Source: Schistocerca nitens (taxonomy: Eukaryota > Arthropoda > Insecta > Orthoptera > Acrididae). From it: a stretch of 64,000 nucleotides of DNA. The stretch is taken from NCBI RefSeq assembly GCF_023898315.1, contig NC_064614.1, positions 503,146,109 to 503,210,108 of the forward strand, in the 5' to 3' direction. This document shows, one piece after another, positions 46,376 to 57,635 of the stretch. The notes below the pieces were generated by a model. That model had not been told where the DNA came from and did no database searches. It saw nothing but the letters and a program-made list of their open reading frames with translations. The stretch's first letter is position 1; each line of letters opens with the position of its first letter. The position numbers were made by a program, and so were the translations under genes.

Positions 46376-47403
46376 TACGTACACTTGGTATTTCACAAGA
46401 TATGTATCATTAGCTACATCGTGAAGACTGCGTCCCGCAAAGAGTTTGTTAGAATTGAGGTGTACGTACCATGTACGCTGACTGGTACATTGATGAATGT
46501 TGAGGACGTCGAAGCTGTGGTAGCGTTCAAAGCTGGTTCAGTGCTGAATATGGAGGCGAACTACTTCGCGAAGTAAGTTGCAAACCAGGCAACCTGTAGA
46601 AGAGAGACGAAGTAACAGTGAACTAAGTACACTGAGATGAATATTGTTACCACGTCGATTAGTATGAACAATCCAGATCGTTACCATACTACTGCTATGG
46701 CGCGTAATGGCAGAATTCATTGGCATATGCGAAATGGTGGTGGGTTCTTAGTTTTACTTTATTTGTTGTTATTTCATTTTTCGTCCGTCAGAGCAAAGGA
46801 TAGCGCACAGCACTACATTTCCCCACTTCGACCAAGAGCATTCCTAATACAGACAACTTAGTTTTCTAAAGAGAAGTAAAATGGAAAGTACAAAATACGT
46901 ACATATTTTTATAGTGTTAAAATGGCCGGTTTGACATTGAACTATCAAGGAAAAGTACAAGAAAGATAATATTGGTAGGTTATATAGGTTACGAATATAA
47001 CAGAAGATTTCAGTGGAACATGCCACGGTATCTAACGGTTACTGCTTGTGTGTTTGCCCTTCAAAACAACAGTCCATACGTGCAAACCAGTTGCGCCTTT
47101 ACCTACAGTTACTTGTACATTAGGTACTTGGGCCATACACGGCTCTGTTTAAAAAGAAATTCTCGATTAAGTCATAGAGAGTGTATTCATGCCATACTGT
47201 TCGTTCGCTGCAAATAATAACATGTAGCTGTGATCCTGCACTCAAATAGTCTATGCATTGGCTAGAATTGCGAGTTAATAAAATACACAAAAATATAAAA
47301 TTAAACATAAATCAACAGTTTAATAAAAAGTGTTCTATTATAATATCTGTAATTGACGTAGCCAACGGAGAATTATGTTGAATGATGTTTAGTCAAGAAA
47401 GTA
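46376..47403. other. unassigned sequence
   Basis: AT-rich, no gene or repeat recognised. Confidence 0.5.
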
Positions 47404-47410
47404 CATCTCA

Positions 47411-47604
47411 GAAAAAATGGCTCTGAGCACTATGGGACTTAACTTCTGAGTTCATCAGTCCCCTAGAACTTAGAACTACTTAAACCTAACCAACCTAAGG
47501 ACATCACACACATCCATGCCCGAGGCAGGATTCGAACCTGCGACCGTAGCGGTCGCGCGGTGCCAGACTGTAGCGCCTAGAACCGCTCGGCCACCCCGGC
47601 CGGC
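47411..47604 (-). repeat. tRNA-derived SINE (family 1)
   Basis: Full-length minus-strand copy. CATCTCA flanks it at 47404-47410 and 47605-47611. Confidence 0.96.
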
Positions 47605-47853
47605 CATCTCAAATAAACGGGAAGTGGTACTACGGTATCCAGTTAAAATATAGACAGAAAATACTCTTATCAAATGCAGTAAAGTTACGTTGAGAGCATT
47701 ATGAGAATGGTGGCAAAGTCCCAAAACTAACTTCTTGTCAAATATATACGAAAACTAAGCCCTTTTCGTGGTCATAATACACTAAATTTTCATCATCTCA
47801 AAACAGTTCAGATTTCAACGAGATGATTCAAAAATTGACCCATCCAGTGCAAA

Positions 47854-48040
47854 AATGGCTCTGAGCACTATGGGACTCAACTGCTGTGGTCATCAGTCCC
47901 CTAGAACTTAGAACTACTTAAACCTAACTAACCTAAGGACATCACACACATCCATGCCCGAGACAGGATTCGAACCTGCGACCGTAGCAGTCGCACGGTT
48001 CCGGACTGCGCGCCTAGAACCGCGAGACCACCGCGGCCGG
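47854..48040 (-). repeat. tRNA-derived SINE (family 1, CAGCAGTTGAG subfamily)
   Basis: Minus-strand copy with ACTCAACTGCTGTGGTCATC and head CGCGAGACCACCGCGGCCGG, the same subfamily as the dimer at 18331. Flanked by CCATCCAGTGCAAA (47840) and CCATTCAGTGCAAA (48041), a 14-bp duplication with one change. Confidence 0.97.
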
Positions 48041-48054
48041 CCATTCAGTGCAAA

Positions 48055-48440
48055 GAATAGTATAAAGCTACTGGCAAAATAGTAGACTGTTCATTAAATA
48101 AATGGACAAGTATGACAAAATATGAGGTATTCATGCTGTATTCATTTGCTGTGTAATTGTGGCAGATACGATGTTCTGACAAACATTCTCGTAATAAAAA
48201 AGATGTAAGAGACGCAGGGAGTCAAGAAATAAAATAGATACAGATACATAGCTTTCAGAGATGAAGACTGTAGAGCAATGCTGCCATCTGAGATATTGAT
48301 TGTTGAACTCCCATGAAGCGATTAAAAGTTGTTAATTCAGTCGTTCATTGTGAAAATGTTTATACACTGTGAAATATTAACCTCTGTGTCAGGTTACCTT
48401 CCATTACGAACGTGGGTGCACTCAACTACTGTGATCTGAT
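48055..48440. other. unassigned AT-rich sequence
   Basis: Nothing recognised. Confidence 0.5.
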
Positions 48441-48735
48441 TTATAGATGATAGAGAACAGCAATCAGTCGTTCTCTTTTTGCAGGTATTATTTGGCAAAT
48501 CCGGATTTCAGCTAGTGCCTAGCCATTATAAGTGCACTATTTTCTAGCCTCAATGCATGTCAGCTCCCTATTGTTCGGGCTCACTGTGACTGATGCCCGA
48601 ACAACAGGGAGCTAACATGCATTGAGGCTAGAAAATAGTGCACTTATGATGGCTAGGCATTAGCCGAAATCTGGATTTGCCAAATAAAAACCTGCAAAAA
48701 AGGACGACTGATTGCTGTGCTCTATCATTTATAAA
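48441..48735. mobile_element. compact palindromic hairpin element
   Basis: Arms 48441-48580 and 48595-48735 pair nearly perfectly around a 14-bp loop. Examples are TAGCCTCAATGCATGTCAGC against its complement at 48612-48631, with one mismatch, and CAGCAATCAGTCGT against 48703-48716. AATAAA points outward at the right end (48683-48688); the left arm has the variant AATAAT. The self-paired word GGCTAGGCATTAGCC is at 48651-48665, with its partner at 48510-48524. High arm identity suggests a young element or gene conversion between arms. Confidence 0.93.
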
Positions 48736-49139
48736 ATTAACTTCTGTAGTTCTAAAGGTATTGAAATTAGTGTTGTGTCATTAGATCCGCGTCATTTCTA
48801 CGAATCGTTGATGTATTAAGATTTGCATTAATATTTGAACTGTAAATTATTATAGGCTCTCAAAGAGCTGTAGGAAGCCATCCTTCAGTTTATCTCAAAG
48901 CTCGCCATTACTGGGAGCATAGCCGGCCCTCTCAAGGGATCAACGCCTCGTCGAAATTCCCCATTCCGTGATTTTCCCGTTTCCGGTGACATTGCTCGTC
49001 TCTGCACCTGACTGGTCGTAGACAGTTAACTAGCCGGGTTGGCCGTAGCGCCTCCAGCATTCAGTCACGCAACAGATTCATCTTATCTTGTACCAACACT
49101 GGGCGGCCGATTAGATCGCCTACACATGCGTAACGTTAT
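48736..49139. other. unassigned sequence
   Basis: No gene or repeat recognised. 48890-49100 is more GC-rich than its flanks, without features. Confidence 0.45.
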
Positions 49140-49159
49140 AACACACACATACACACCCA

Positions 49160-49201
<42 letters not shown>
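49140..49201. repeat. (CA)n microsatellite
   Basis: About 30 CA units with a few interruptions at the left. Confidence 0.97.
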
Positions 49202-49206
<5 letters not shown>

Positions 49207-49589
49207 AATTTTCACAACAGTTAAAATGTTGACGGTACATGATGTTTGTATTGTTTAGAAACAAACTTGTTCCACTCACACACAGAACTTAATTTGAAGA
49301 CAGTAATGTTCACATTCACTGTTCTCCCTCAAGATTGTATTCAGTGCTACTCAGTTCTGATCAGGGTGTATTTTTTCTGACAGTGTAAAATCTGAATTAA
49401 CACTGATACACAGCAGTACTTGTAGATTTACTTATAAAGAAGTATGTACAGGCTCACTAAATGAATGGTAGAGCAGCACAAAGACCTATAGTGAGCACTT
49501 CGCTACATAGGCGCTTACGAGAAGCCCTATCCATCAGTGCATATCACACGATTTTTCTCTCATGTGAACTGATTTTCACCGAGACAAGG
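49202..49589. other. unassigned sequence
   Basis: Nothing recognised before the RTE element. Confidence 0.5.
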
Positions 49590-49623
49590 GTGGTTGGGAT
49601 TGTTGTTGTTGTTGTTGTGGTCT

Positions 49624-51782
49624 TCAGTCCTGAGACTGGTTTGATGCAGCTCTCCATGCTACTCTATCCTGTGCAAGCTTCTTCATCTCCCAGTACCTAC
49701 TGCAACTTACATCCTTCTGAATCTGCTTAGTGTATTCATCTCTTGGTCTCCCTCTACGATTTTTACCCTCCACGCTGCCCTCCAATGCTAAATTTGTGAT
49801 CCCTTGATGCCTCAAAACATGTCCTACCAACCGATCCCTTCTTCTAGTCAAGTTGTGCCACAAACTTTTCTTCTCCCCAATCCTATTCAATACCTCCTCA
49901 TTAGTTACGTGATCTACCCACCTTATCTTCAGCATTCTTCTGAAAGCTGACATTTTGAAAGCTTCTATTCTCTTCTTGTCCAAACTGGTTATCGTCCATG
50001 TTTCACTTCCATACATGGCTACACTCCATACAAATACTTTCAGAAACGACTTCCTGACACTTAAATCTATACTCGATGTTAACAAATTTCTCTTCTTCAG
50101 AAACGATTTCCTTGCCATTGCCAGTCTACATTTTATATCCTCTCTACTTCGACCATCATCAGTTATTTTACTCCCTAAATAGCAAAACTCCTTTACTACT
50201 TTAAGTGTCTCATTTCCTAATCTAATCCCCTCAGCATCACCCGATTTAATTTGACTACATTCCATTATCCTCGTTTTGCTTTTGTTGATGTTCATCTTAT
50301 ATCCTCCTTTCAAGACACTGTCCATTCCGTTCAACTGCTCTTCCAAGTCCTTAGCTGTCTCTGACAGAATTACAATTTCATCGGCGAACCTCAAAGTTTT
50401 TACTTCTTCTCCATGAATTTTAATACCTACTCCGAATTTTTCTTTTGTTTCCTTTACTGCTTGCTCAATATACAGATTGAATAACATCTGGGAGAGGCTA
50501 CACCCTGTCTCACTCCTTTCCCAACCACTTCTTCCCTTTCATGCCCCTCGACTCTTATAACTGCCATCTGGTTTCTGTACAAATTGTAAATAACCTTTCG
50601 CTCCCTGTATTTTACCCCTGCCACCTTCAGAATTTGAAAGAGAGTATTCCAGTTAACGTTGTCAAAAGCTTTCTCTAAGTCTACAAATGCTAGAAACGTA
50701 GGTTTGCCTTTTCTTAATCTTTCTTCTAAGATAAGTCGTAAGGTTAGTATTGCCTCACGTGTTCCAACATTTCTACGGAATCCAAACTGATCTTCCCCGA
50801 GGTCCGCTTCTACCAGTTTTTCCATTCGTCTGTAAAGAATTCGCGTTAGTATTTTGTAGCTGTGACTTATTAAACTGATAGTTCGGTAATTTTCACATCT
50901 GTCAACACCTGCTTTCTTTGGGATTGGAATTATTATATTCTTCTTGAAGTCTGTGGGTATTTCGCCTGTCTCATACATCTTGCTCAGCAGATGGTAGAGT
51001 TTTGTCATGACTGGCTCTCCCAAGGCCATCAGTAGTTCTAATGGAATGTTGTCTACTCCCGGGGCCTTGTTACGAATCAGGTCTTTCAGTGCTCTGTCAA
51101 ACTCAACACGCAGTATCTTATCTCCCATTTCATCTTCATCTACATCCTCTTCCATTTCCATAATACAGTCCTCAAGTACATCGCCCTTGTATAAACCCTC
51201 TATATACTCCTTCCACCTTTCTGCCTTCCCTTCTTTGCTTAGAACTGGGTTGCCATCTGAGCTCTTGATATTCTTACAAGTGGTTCTCTTCTCTCCAAAG
51301 GTCTCTTTAATTTTCCTGTAGGCAGTATCTATCTTACCCCTAGTGAGACAAGCCTCTACATCCTTACATTTGTCCTCTAGCCATCCCTGCTTAGCCATTT
51401 TGCACTTCCTGTCGATCTCATTTTTGAGACGTTTGTATTCCTTTTTGCCTGCTGCATTTACTGCATTTTTATATTTTCTCCTTTCATCAATTAAATTCAA
51501 TATTTCTTCTGTTACCCAAGGATTTCTACTAGCCCTCGTCTTTTTACCTACTTGATCCTCTGCTGCCTTCACTACTTCATCCCTCAGAGCTACCCATTCT
51601 TCTTCTACTGTATTTCTTTCCCCCATTTGTGACAATTGTTCCCTTATGCTCTCCATGAAACTCTCTACAACCTCTGGTTCTTTCAGATTATCCAGGTCCC
51701 ATCTTCTTAAATTCCCACCTTTTTGCAGTTTCTTCAGTTTCAATCTGCAGTTCATAACCAATAGATTGTGGTCAGAATCCAC
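49624..51782 (-). pseudogene. RTE LINE reverse transcriptase and C-terminal region
   Basis: The frame 51782-50454 (442 residues) opens with MDSDHNLLVMNCRLKLKKLQ, then an Arg/Lys-rich linker. RT motifs follow: IIIPIPKKAGVDRCENYRTI, LGEDQFGFRRNVGTREAI, FLAFVDLEKAFDNVNW (first catalytic Asp) and VVGKGVRQG. A one-base loss near 50480 shifts into frame 50487-49624 (287 residues) with MLFNLYIEQAVKE, then TLRFADEIVILSE. In the last, the second Asp of the catalytic pair is Glu. Further on are YLGSKITDDGRSREDIKCRL, WSVAMYGSETWTITSLDKKR and VGHVLRHQGITN. It would copy element RNA at the nick. The frameshift and the FADE change should abolish activity. Confidence 0.95.
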
Positions 51783-52584
51783 ATCTGCCCTTGAAATGTC
51801 TTATAATTTAAAACCTGGTTCCTAAATCTCTGTCTTACCATTATATAATCTATCTGATACCTTTTAGTATCTCCAGGATTCTTTCAGGTATACAACCTTC
51901 TTTTATGATTCTTGAACCAAGTGTTAGCTATGATTAAGTAATGTTCTGTGCAAAATTCTACAAGGCGGCTTCCTCTTTCGTTTCTTCCCCCCAATCCATA
52001 TTCACCTACTATGTTTCCTTCTCTCCCTTTTCCTACTGACGAATTCCAGTCACCCATGACTATTAAATTTTCGTCTCCCTTCACTACCTGAATAATTTCT
52101 TTTATCTCGTCATACATTTCATCAATTTCTTCATCATCTGCAGAGCTAGTTGGCATATAAACTTGTACTACTGTAGTAGGCATGGGCTTTGTGTCTATCT
52201 TGGCCACAATAATGCGTTCAATATGCTGCTTGTAGTAGCTAACCCGCACTCTTATTTTTTATTCGTTATTAAACCTACTCCTGCATTACCCCTATTTGAT
52301 TTTGTATTTATAAATCTGTAATCACCTGACCAAAAGTCTTGTTCCTCCTGCCACCGAACTTCACTAATTCCCACTATTTCTAACTTTAACCTATACATTT
52401 CCCTTTTTAAATTTTCTAACCTACCTGCCCGATTAAGGGATCTGACATTCCACGCTCCGATCCGTAGAATGCCAGTTTTCTTTCTCCTGATAACGACGTC
52501 CTCTTGAGGAGTCCCCGCCCGGAGATCCGAATGGGGGACTATTTTACCTCCGGAATATTTTACCCAAGAGGACGCCATCATCAT
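51783..52584 (-). pseudogene. RTE LINE endonuclease domain
   Basis: The N-terminal part of the RTE ORF is an endonuclease of the exonuclease-endonuclease-phosphatase fold that nicks target DNA to prime reverse transcription. It starts at 52584 and shows LRIGAWNVRSLNRAG, IVGISEVRWQEEQDFW (catalytic Glu), GVGLITNKK, then, in a shifted frame, VVQVYMPTSS, NLIVMGDWNSSVGKGREGNI and FCTEHYLIIANTWFKNHKRR. A one-base loss in an A run near 52250 shifts the frame. A TGA replaces the Trp after RRLYT (near 51884), and a second shift follows near 51790, just before DSDHNLLV, which holds the last catalytic His. Confidence 0.93.
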
Positions 52585-52907
52585 TTAATCATACAGTAAA
52601 GCTGCATGTCCTCGGGAAAAATTACGGCTGTAGTTTCCCCTTGCTTTCAGCCGTTCGCAGTACAAGCACAGCAAGGCCGTTTTGGTTAATGTTACAATGC
52701 CAGATCAGTCAGTCATCCAGACTGTTGCCCCTGCAACTACTGAAAAGGCTGCTGCCCCTCTTCAGGAACCACACGTTTGTCTAGCCTTTCAACAGATACC
52801 CCTCCGTTGTGGTTGCACCTACGGTACGGCCATGTGTATCGCTGAGGCACGCAAGCCTCCCCACCAACGGCAAGGTCCATGGTTCATGGGGGAAATGTGG
52901 TTGGGAT

Positions 52908-53388
52908 AGCAAACCGAAAAAAGTTATTGTTACATTATTACGCTGTAGTGAGACACCGGAGTTAATGGGTGCTTATGCCAAAAATTGAGAAAATACACCT
53001 GATCAACTTCTGAATTTTGTCAGTGAAGTTGGAGTTCGGCCTGTGTGCACTCACGCCCACGGCGGAGTCCGGACAGCACGGCTGCCTGCTGTGGGTCTCT
53101 CTGGTTCTGGGCTCAGGTACGCCACGGCCCGCCAACAGCTGGGCTGCGTGGCCTCCTCTTCCACATTACCACCACGTAGGCGTTTGACCGATTCTGTTCC
53201 CGAATAGCTGCTCGGTGACTCAGAAGTAAGGTAATACTATGAGCTGCAGATGGACCTAATGCTGCTGACGTGTTACCATCGGAGAGTGGGAAGAGAGACC
53301 ACTTGCCCGTTAAGCAGTCTTAGATGTGATTATTATTGCCATGCGTACCATTTGCATACCAATAACATGAGCTGGTAGGTACTCGTCG
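52908..53388. other. unassigned sequence
   Basis: 53040-53220 is GC-rich (for example CACGCCCACGGCGGAGTCCG). No gene or repeat family recognised. Confidence 0.45.
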
Positions 53389-53390
53389 TA

Positions 53391-54784
53391 CACTACTGTC
53401 CATTAAAATTGCTACACCAAGAAGAAATGCAGATGATAAACGGCTATTCATTGGACAAATGCTCGTATATTATACTAGAACTGACATGTGATTACATTTT
53501 CACGCAATTTGGGTGCACAGATCCTGAGAAATCAGCACTCAGAACAACCACCTCTGGCCGTAATAACGTACTTGATACGCCTGGGCATTGAGTCAAACAG
53601 AGCTTGGATGGCGTGTACAGGTACAGCTGCCCATGCAACTTCAACACGATACCACAGTTCACCAAGAGTATTGTGACGAGCCAGTTGCTCGGCCACCATT
53701 GACCAGACGTTTTCAATTGCTGAGAGATCTGGAGAGTGTGCTGGCCAGGGCAGCAGTCCAACATTTTCTGTATCCAGAAAGACCCCCACAGGACCTGCAA
53801 GATACGGTCGTGCATTATCCTGCTGAAATGTAGGGTTTCGCAGGGATCGAATGAAGGGTAGAGCCACGGCTCTTAACACATCTGAAATATAACGTCCACT
53901 GTCCAGAGTGCCGTCAATGCGAACAAGAGGTGACCGAGACGAGTAACCAATGGCACCCTATACCATCACGCCGGGTGATACGACAGTATGACGATGACGA
54001 TTACACGCTTCCAATGTGCGTTCACCGCGATGTCGCCAAACACGGATGCGACCATCATGACGCTGTAGACAGAACCTGGATTCATCCAAAAAAATGACGT
54101 TTTGCTATTCGTGCACCCAGGTTGGTCGTTGATTACACCATCGCAGGCGCTCCTGTCTGTGATGCAGCATCAAGGGTAAGCGCACCCATGGTCTCCGAGC
54201 TGATAGTCCATGCTGCTGCAAACGTCGTCGAACTGTTCGTGCAGATGGTTGTTGTCTTGCAATCGTCCCCATCTCTTGACTCAGGGTTCGTGATGTTGCT
54301 GCACTATCCGTTACAGCCGTGCTTATAAGATGCCTGTCATATCGGCTGCTAGTGATACGAGGCCGTTGGGATCCAGCACGGAGTTCCGTATTACCCTCCT
54401 GAACCCACCGATTCCATATTCTGCTAACAGTCATTGGATCTGGACCAACGCGAGCAGCAATGTCGCGATACGATAAACCACACTCGCGATAGGCTACAAT
54501 GCGACCTTTATCAAAGTCGGAAACGTTATGGTACGCATTTCTCCTCCTTACACGAGGCATCACAACAACGAGGCAGCGCCGGTCAACTGCTGTTTGTGTA
54601 TGAGAAATCGGTTGGAAACTTTCCTCATGTCAGCACGTCGTAGGTGTCGCCACTGGCGCCAATCTTGTGTGAATGCTCTGAAAAGCTAATCATTTGCATA
54701 TCACTGCATCTTCTTCCTGTCGGTTAAATTTCGCGTCTGTAGCACGCCATCTTCGTGGTGTAGCAATTTTAATGGCCAGTATTG
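53391..54784 (-). mobile_element. Tc1-like transposon family B, copy 2 (best preserved)
   Basis: Ends CACTACTGTCCATTAAAATT and complement, with TA at 53389-53390 and 54785-54786. About 1.39 kb, the normal size of a Tc1-like element. It has no internal insertions and one continuous transposase frame interrupted only by two TAG codons. Confidence 0.96.
53532..54563 (-). pseudogene. Tc1-like transposase (DD34E), one frame with two TAG stops
   Basis: A 343-codon frame from MMPRVRRRNAYHNVSDFDKG to RGGCSEC. Order: HTH region (DFDKGRIVAYRECGLSYRDI, DPMTVSRIWNRWVQEG), second HTH (DRHLISTAVTDSAATSRTLS, SARTVRRRLQQHGLSARRPW), IFLDESRFCLQ with the first Asp, PTFQQDNARPYLAGP with the second Asp, and WPAHSPDLSAIENVWSMV with the Glu exactly 34 residues after that Asp. 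TAG replaces Trp at two places: after TWVHE (54107-54105) and after SPGVMV (53960-53958). All three acidic residues and the frame are kept, so this copy died recently. The length equals the family norm. Confidence 0.93.
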
Positions 54785-54786
54785 TA

Positions 54787-55237
54787 TTACACAAGCTGTT
54801 ATCTCACTCTTCCTGATCTGCGCTGTTATATACGGAACTGCGGTAATCATTTAATTACAGTGTTATTAAACAAGTAATTTTAGTTTAGACACATCGACCA
54901 CCGATGAAACTACTACGTTAGAGTTATATGGATGGTAAGGATTCGTTAAACCGATAGTTACATTCATGTATAAGTCTTACACGATGCGTAATTACGTAAC
55001 TTCGGCATGTAACTATGAGACTGAAGTTGAGGTGGGGTATGGGACATTCATAACCAGTATTTGGCAGGAGAAGTAGTGGCATAATTTCCTGATTGCCAGA
55101 ACAAGCTATAAAGTTCTGGCTTTCTAGAGCACCTATTTTATATCACTGACATTTTTTATCAAATGTATTTTCTAATTAGACAAATTGATTTTCCTTGTCT
55201 TATGAATTATTGTGCTTCAGTAAAGCACGAGAATAAG
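54787..55237. other. unassigned AT-rich sequence
   Basis: Nothing recognised. Confidence 0.5.
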
Positions 55238-55526
55238 TACGCGGTCCAGTCACCTTAATGTGACCACCGCCTATGTTCGACCTCAGTGTACAATAACCAT
55301 CCATAGGCGGCAGGAGGGTATATGAAACGTTTAAGGTGTACACGGGAAAAACTGCAGTCGTTGTCGTAACGCATAAACGAAGCGATTTATGTCCAAAAGC
55401 GCATGATCATTAGCTTTGGGCCAAGGGTGTAAGCATTTCCGAAACCGCGAAATTTGTAAACCATTCGCCTCCCGCCATGGTTAAAGTACACCGTTCACGG
55501 CAGAATGGAGCCATCTTTAACCGGTG

Positions 55527-55720
55527 GCCGGCCGCTGTGGCCGAGCGGTTCTAAGCGCTTCAGTCTGGAACCGCGCTGCTGCTACGGTCCCAGGCTCGAA
55601 TCCTGCCTCGGGCATAGATGTGTGTGATGTCCTCAGGTTTAAGTAGTTCTAAGTCTAGGTGGCTGACGACCTCAGATGTTAAGTCCTGTAGTGCTTAGAG
55701 CCATTTGAACCATTTGTTTA
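55527..55720 (+). repeat. tRNA-derived SINE (family 1)
   Basis: Full length, with part of the GGTTAGTTAG body lost (55636-55645). TAACCGGTG is duplicated at 55518-55526 and 55721-55729. Confidence 0.96.
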
Positions 55721-56228
55721 TAACCGGTGCTAAGGAAACTGTGGTGCACCACGGGCAATACATGACAGGGGTGAACGACGGCTGCGGGGATGTGTACAGC
55801 GAACAGACGTTGAGCAACAGACCGCCAAAATGAGTGAAGGGGCCTCCTCAACTGCCACTCAGTGAACCTTGCTGCGTATAGGCCTCCACAGCAGGCGACT
55901 GGTTCATGATATTCGAAGATATGGGCTGGAAATGGGGAAATACACGGAGATAATCGGCTTTGTCAAAGGACAGATTATTATTATGCAAAGTCTGTGAAGC
56001 ACTATCTCGAAAACGGCGAAACTAGTCGAATGTTCACGTGCAGCAGTCGCAAGCATCTACGGAAAGAGGTAGATGGACGGTGAGATTACCATTAGGCCAT
56101 AACTAGTTGGATGTCCACTACTCTTCACAGAACGTGAGTTCAGAGGCTTGTCTGCTCTGTAAAGTAAGATATATGGCGATCTGTAGCGTCTCTGCCGAAA
56201 GAACACGAGGCTGATGCACGTTCAAGTA

Positions 56229-57635
56229 CACTACTAGCCATTAAAATCGCTACACCACGAAGATGACGTGCTACAGACGCGAAATTTAACCGACAGGAAG
56301 AGGATGCTGTGATATGCAAATGATTAGCTTTTCAGAGCATGCACACAAGGTTGGCGCCGGTGGCGACACCTACAACGTGCTAACATGAGGAAAGTTTCCA
56401 ACCGATTTCTCATACACAAACAGCAGTTGACCGGCGTTGCCTGGTAAAACGTCGTTGTGATGCCCAGTGCAAGGAGGAGAAATGCGTACCATCACGTTTC
56501 CGACTTTGATAAAGGTCGCATTGTAGGCTGTCGCCATTGCGGTTTATCGTATCGCGACATTGCTGCTCGCGTTGGTCGAGATCCAATGACTGTTAGCAGA
56601 ATATAGGAATCTGTGGGTTCAGGAGGGTAATACGGAACGCCGTGCTGGATCCCAATGGTCTCGTATCACTAGCAGTCGAGATGACAGGCATCTTATCCGC
56701 ATGGCTGGAACGGATCGTGCAGCCACGTCTCGATCCCTGAGTGATGAGATGGGGACGTTTGCAAGACAACATCCATCTGCATGAACAGTTCGACGACGTT
56801 TGTGGCAGCAAGGACTATCAGCTCGGAGACCATGTCTGCGGTTACCCTTGACGCCGCTTCACAGACAGGAGCGCCTGCGATGGTGTACTCAACGACGAAC
56901 CTGGGTGCACGAATTCCTAAACTTCATTTTTTCGGATGAATCCAGGTTTTGTTTTCAGCATCATGATGGTCGCATCCGTGTTTGGCGACATCACGGTGAA
57001 CGCACGTTGGAAGCGTGTATTCGTCATCGCCATATTGACGTATCACCCTGCGTGGTGGTATAGGGTGCCATTGGTTACACGTCTCGGTCACCACTTGTTC
57101 GCATTGACGGCACTTTGAACAGTGGACGTTATATTTCAGACGTGTTACGACCCGTGGCTCTACCCTTCATTCGATCCCTGCGAAACCCTAGATTATGGCA
57201 GGATAATGCGCGTCCGCGTGTTACAGGTCCTGTACGGGCCTTTCTGGATACAGAAAATGTTCGACCGCTGCCCTGGCCAGCACATTCTCCAGATCTCTCA
57301 GCAATTGAAAACGTCTGGTCAGTGGTGGCCGACAAATGCCTTGTCACAATACGCCAGTCACTACTCTTGATGAACTGTGGTATCGTGTTGAAGCTGCATG
57401 GGCAGCTGTACCTGTACACACCGTGCAAGCTCTGTTTGACTCAATGCCCAGGCGTATCAAGGCCGTTATTACGGCCAGAGGTGGTTGTTCTGGGTACTGA
57501 TTTCTCAGGATCTACGCACCCAAATTTCGTGAAAATGCAATCACATATCAGTTCTAGTATAATATATTTGTCCAATGAATACCCGTTTATCATCTGCATT
57601 TCTTCTTGGTGTAGCAATTTTAATGCCCAGTAGTG
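56229..57635 (+). mobile_element. Tc1-like transposon family B, copy 3
   Basis: Ends CACTACTAGCCATTAAAATC and complement. TA is at the left (56227-56228); the right has TT, probably a changed TA. The transposase is colinear with copy 2 but broken: the N-terminal third is shifted, and 56800-57063 keeps SARRPCLRLPLTPLHRQERL and IFSDESRFCFQHHDGRIRVW (first Asp). Frame 57115-57633 keeps RLWQDNARPRVTGPVRAFLD (second Asp) and SPDLSAIENVWSVVAD (Glu), then shifts near 57340, so the rest (CLVTIRQSLLL on) is out of frame. Confidence 0.94.

Larger units (their letters stand above)
49601..52896 (-). mobile_element. full-length RTE-clade LINE with target-site duplication
   Basis: The element is bordered by an exact 11-bp duplication, GTGGTTGGGAT, at 49590-49600 and 52897-52907. 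On the coding (minus) strand it has a 5' leader (52896-52585), one long ORF with endonuclease and reverse transcriptase, and a tail of CAA units (TTGTTG at 49601-49618 on the plus strand). Short tandem tails, one ORF and this protein type are known features of RTE elements. The ORF has about four breaks, so this copy is a recent but dead insertion. The perfect flanks and few breaks make it the youngest LINE in the window. Confidence 0.97.

Noticed and set aside
47476-47724. Open frames containing VAGSNPASGMDVCDVLRLV (also near 17292, 17945, 23126, 25783, 30805)
   Set aside because: This peptide is the family 1 SINE read in one frame and recurs wherever the SINE lies.
49039-49224. 61-residue frame rich in Thr and His
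   Set aside because: It is the CA microsatellite read as protein.
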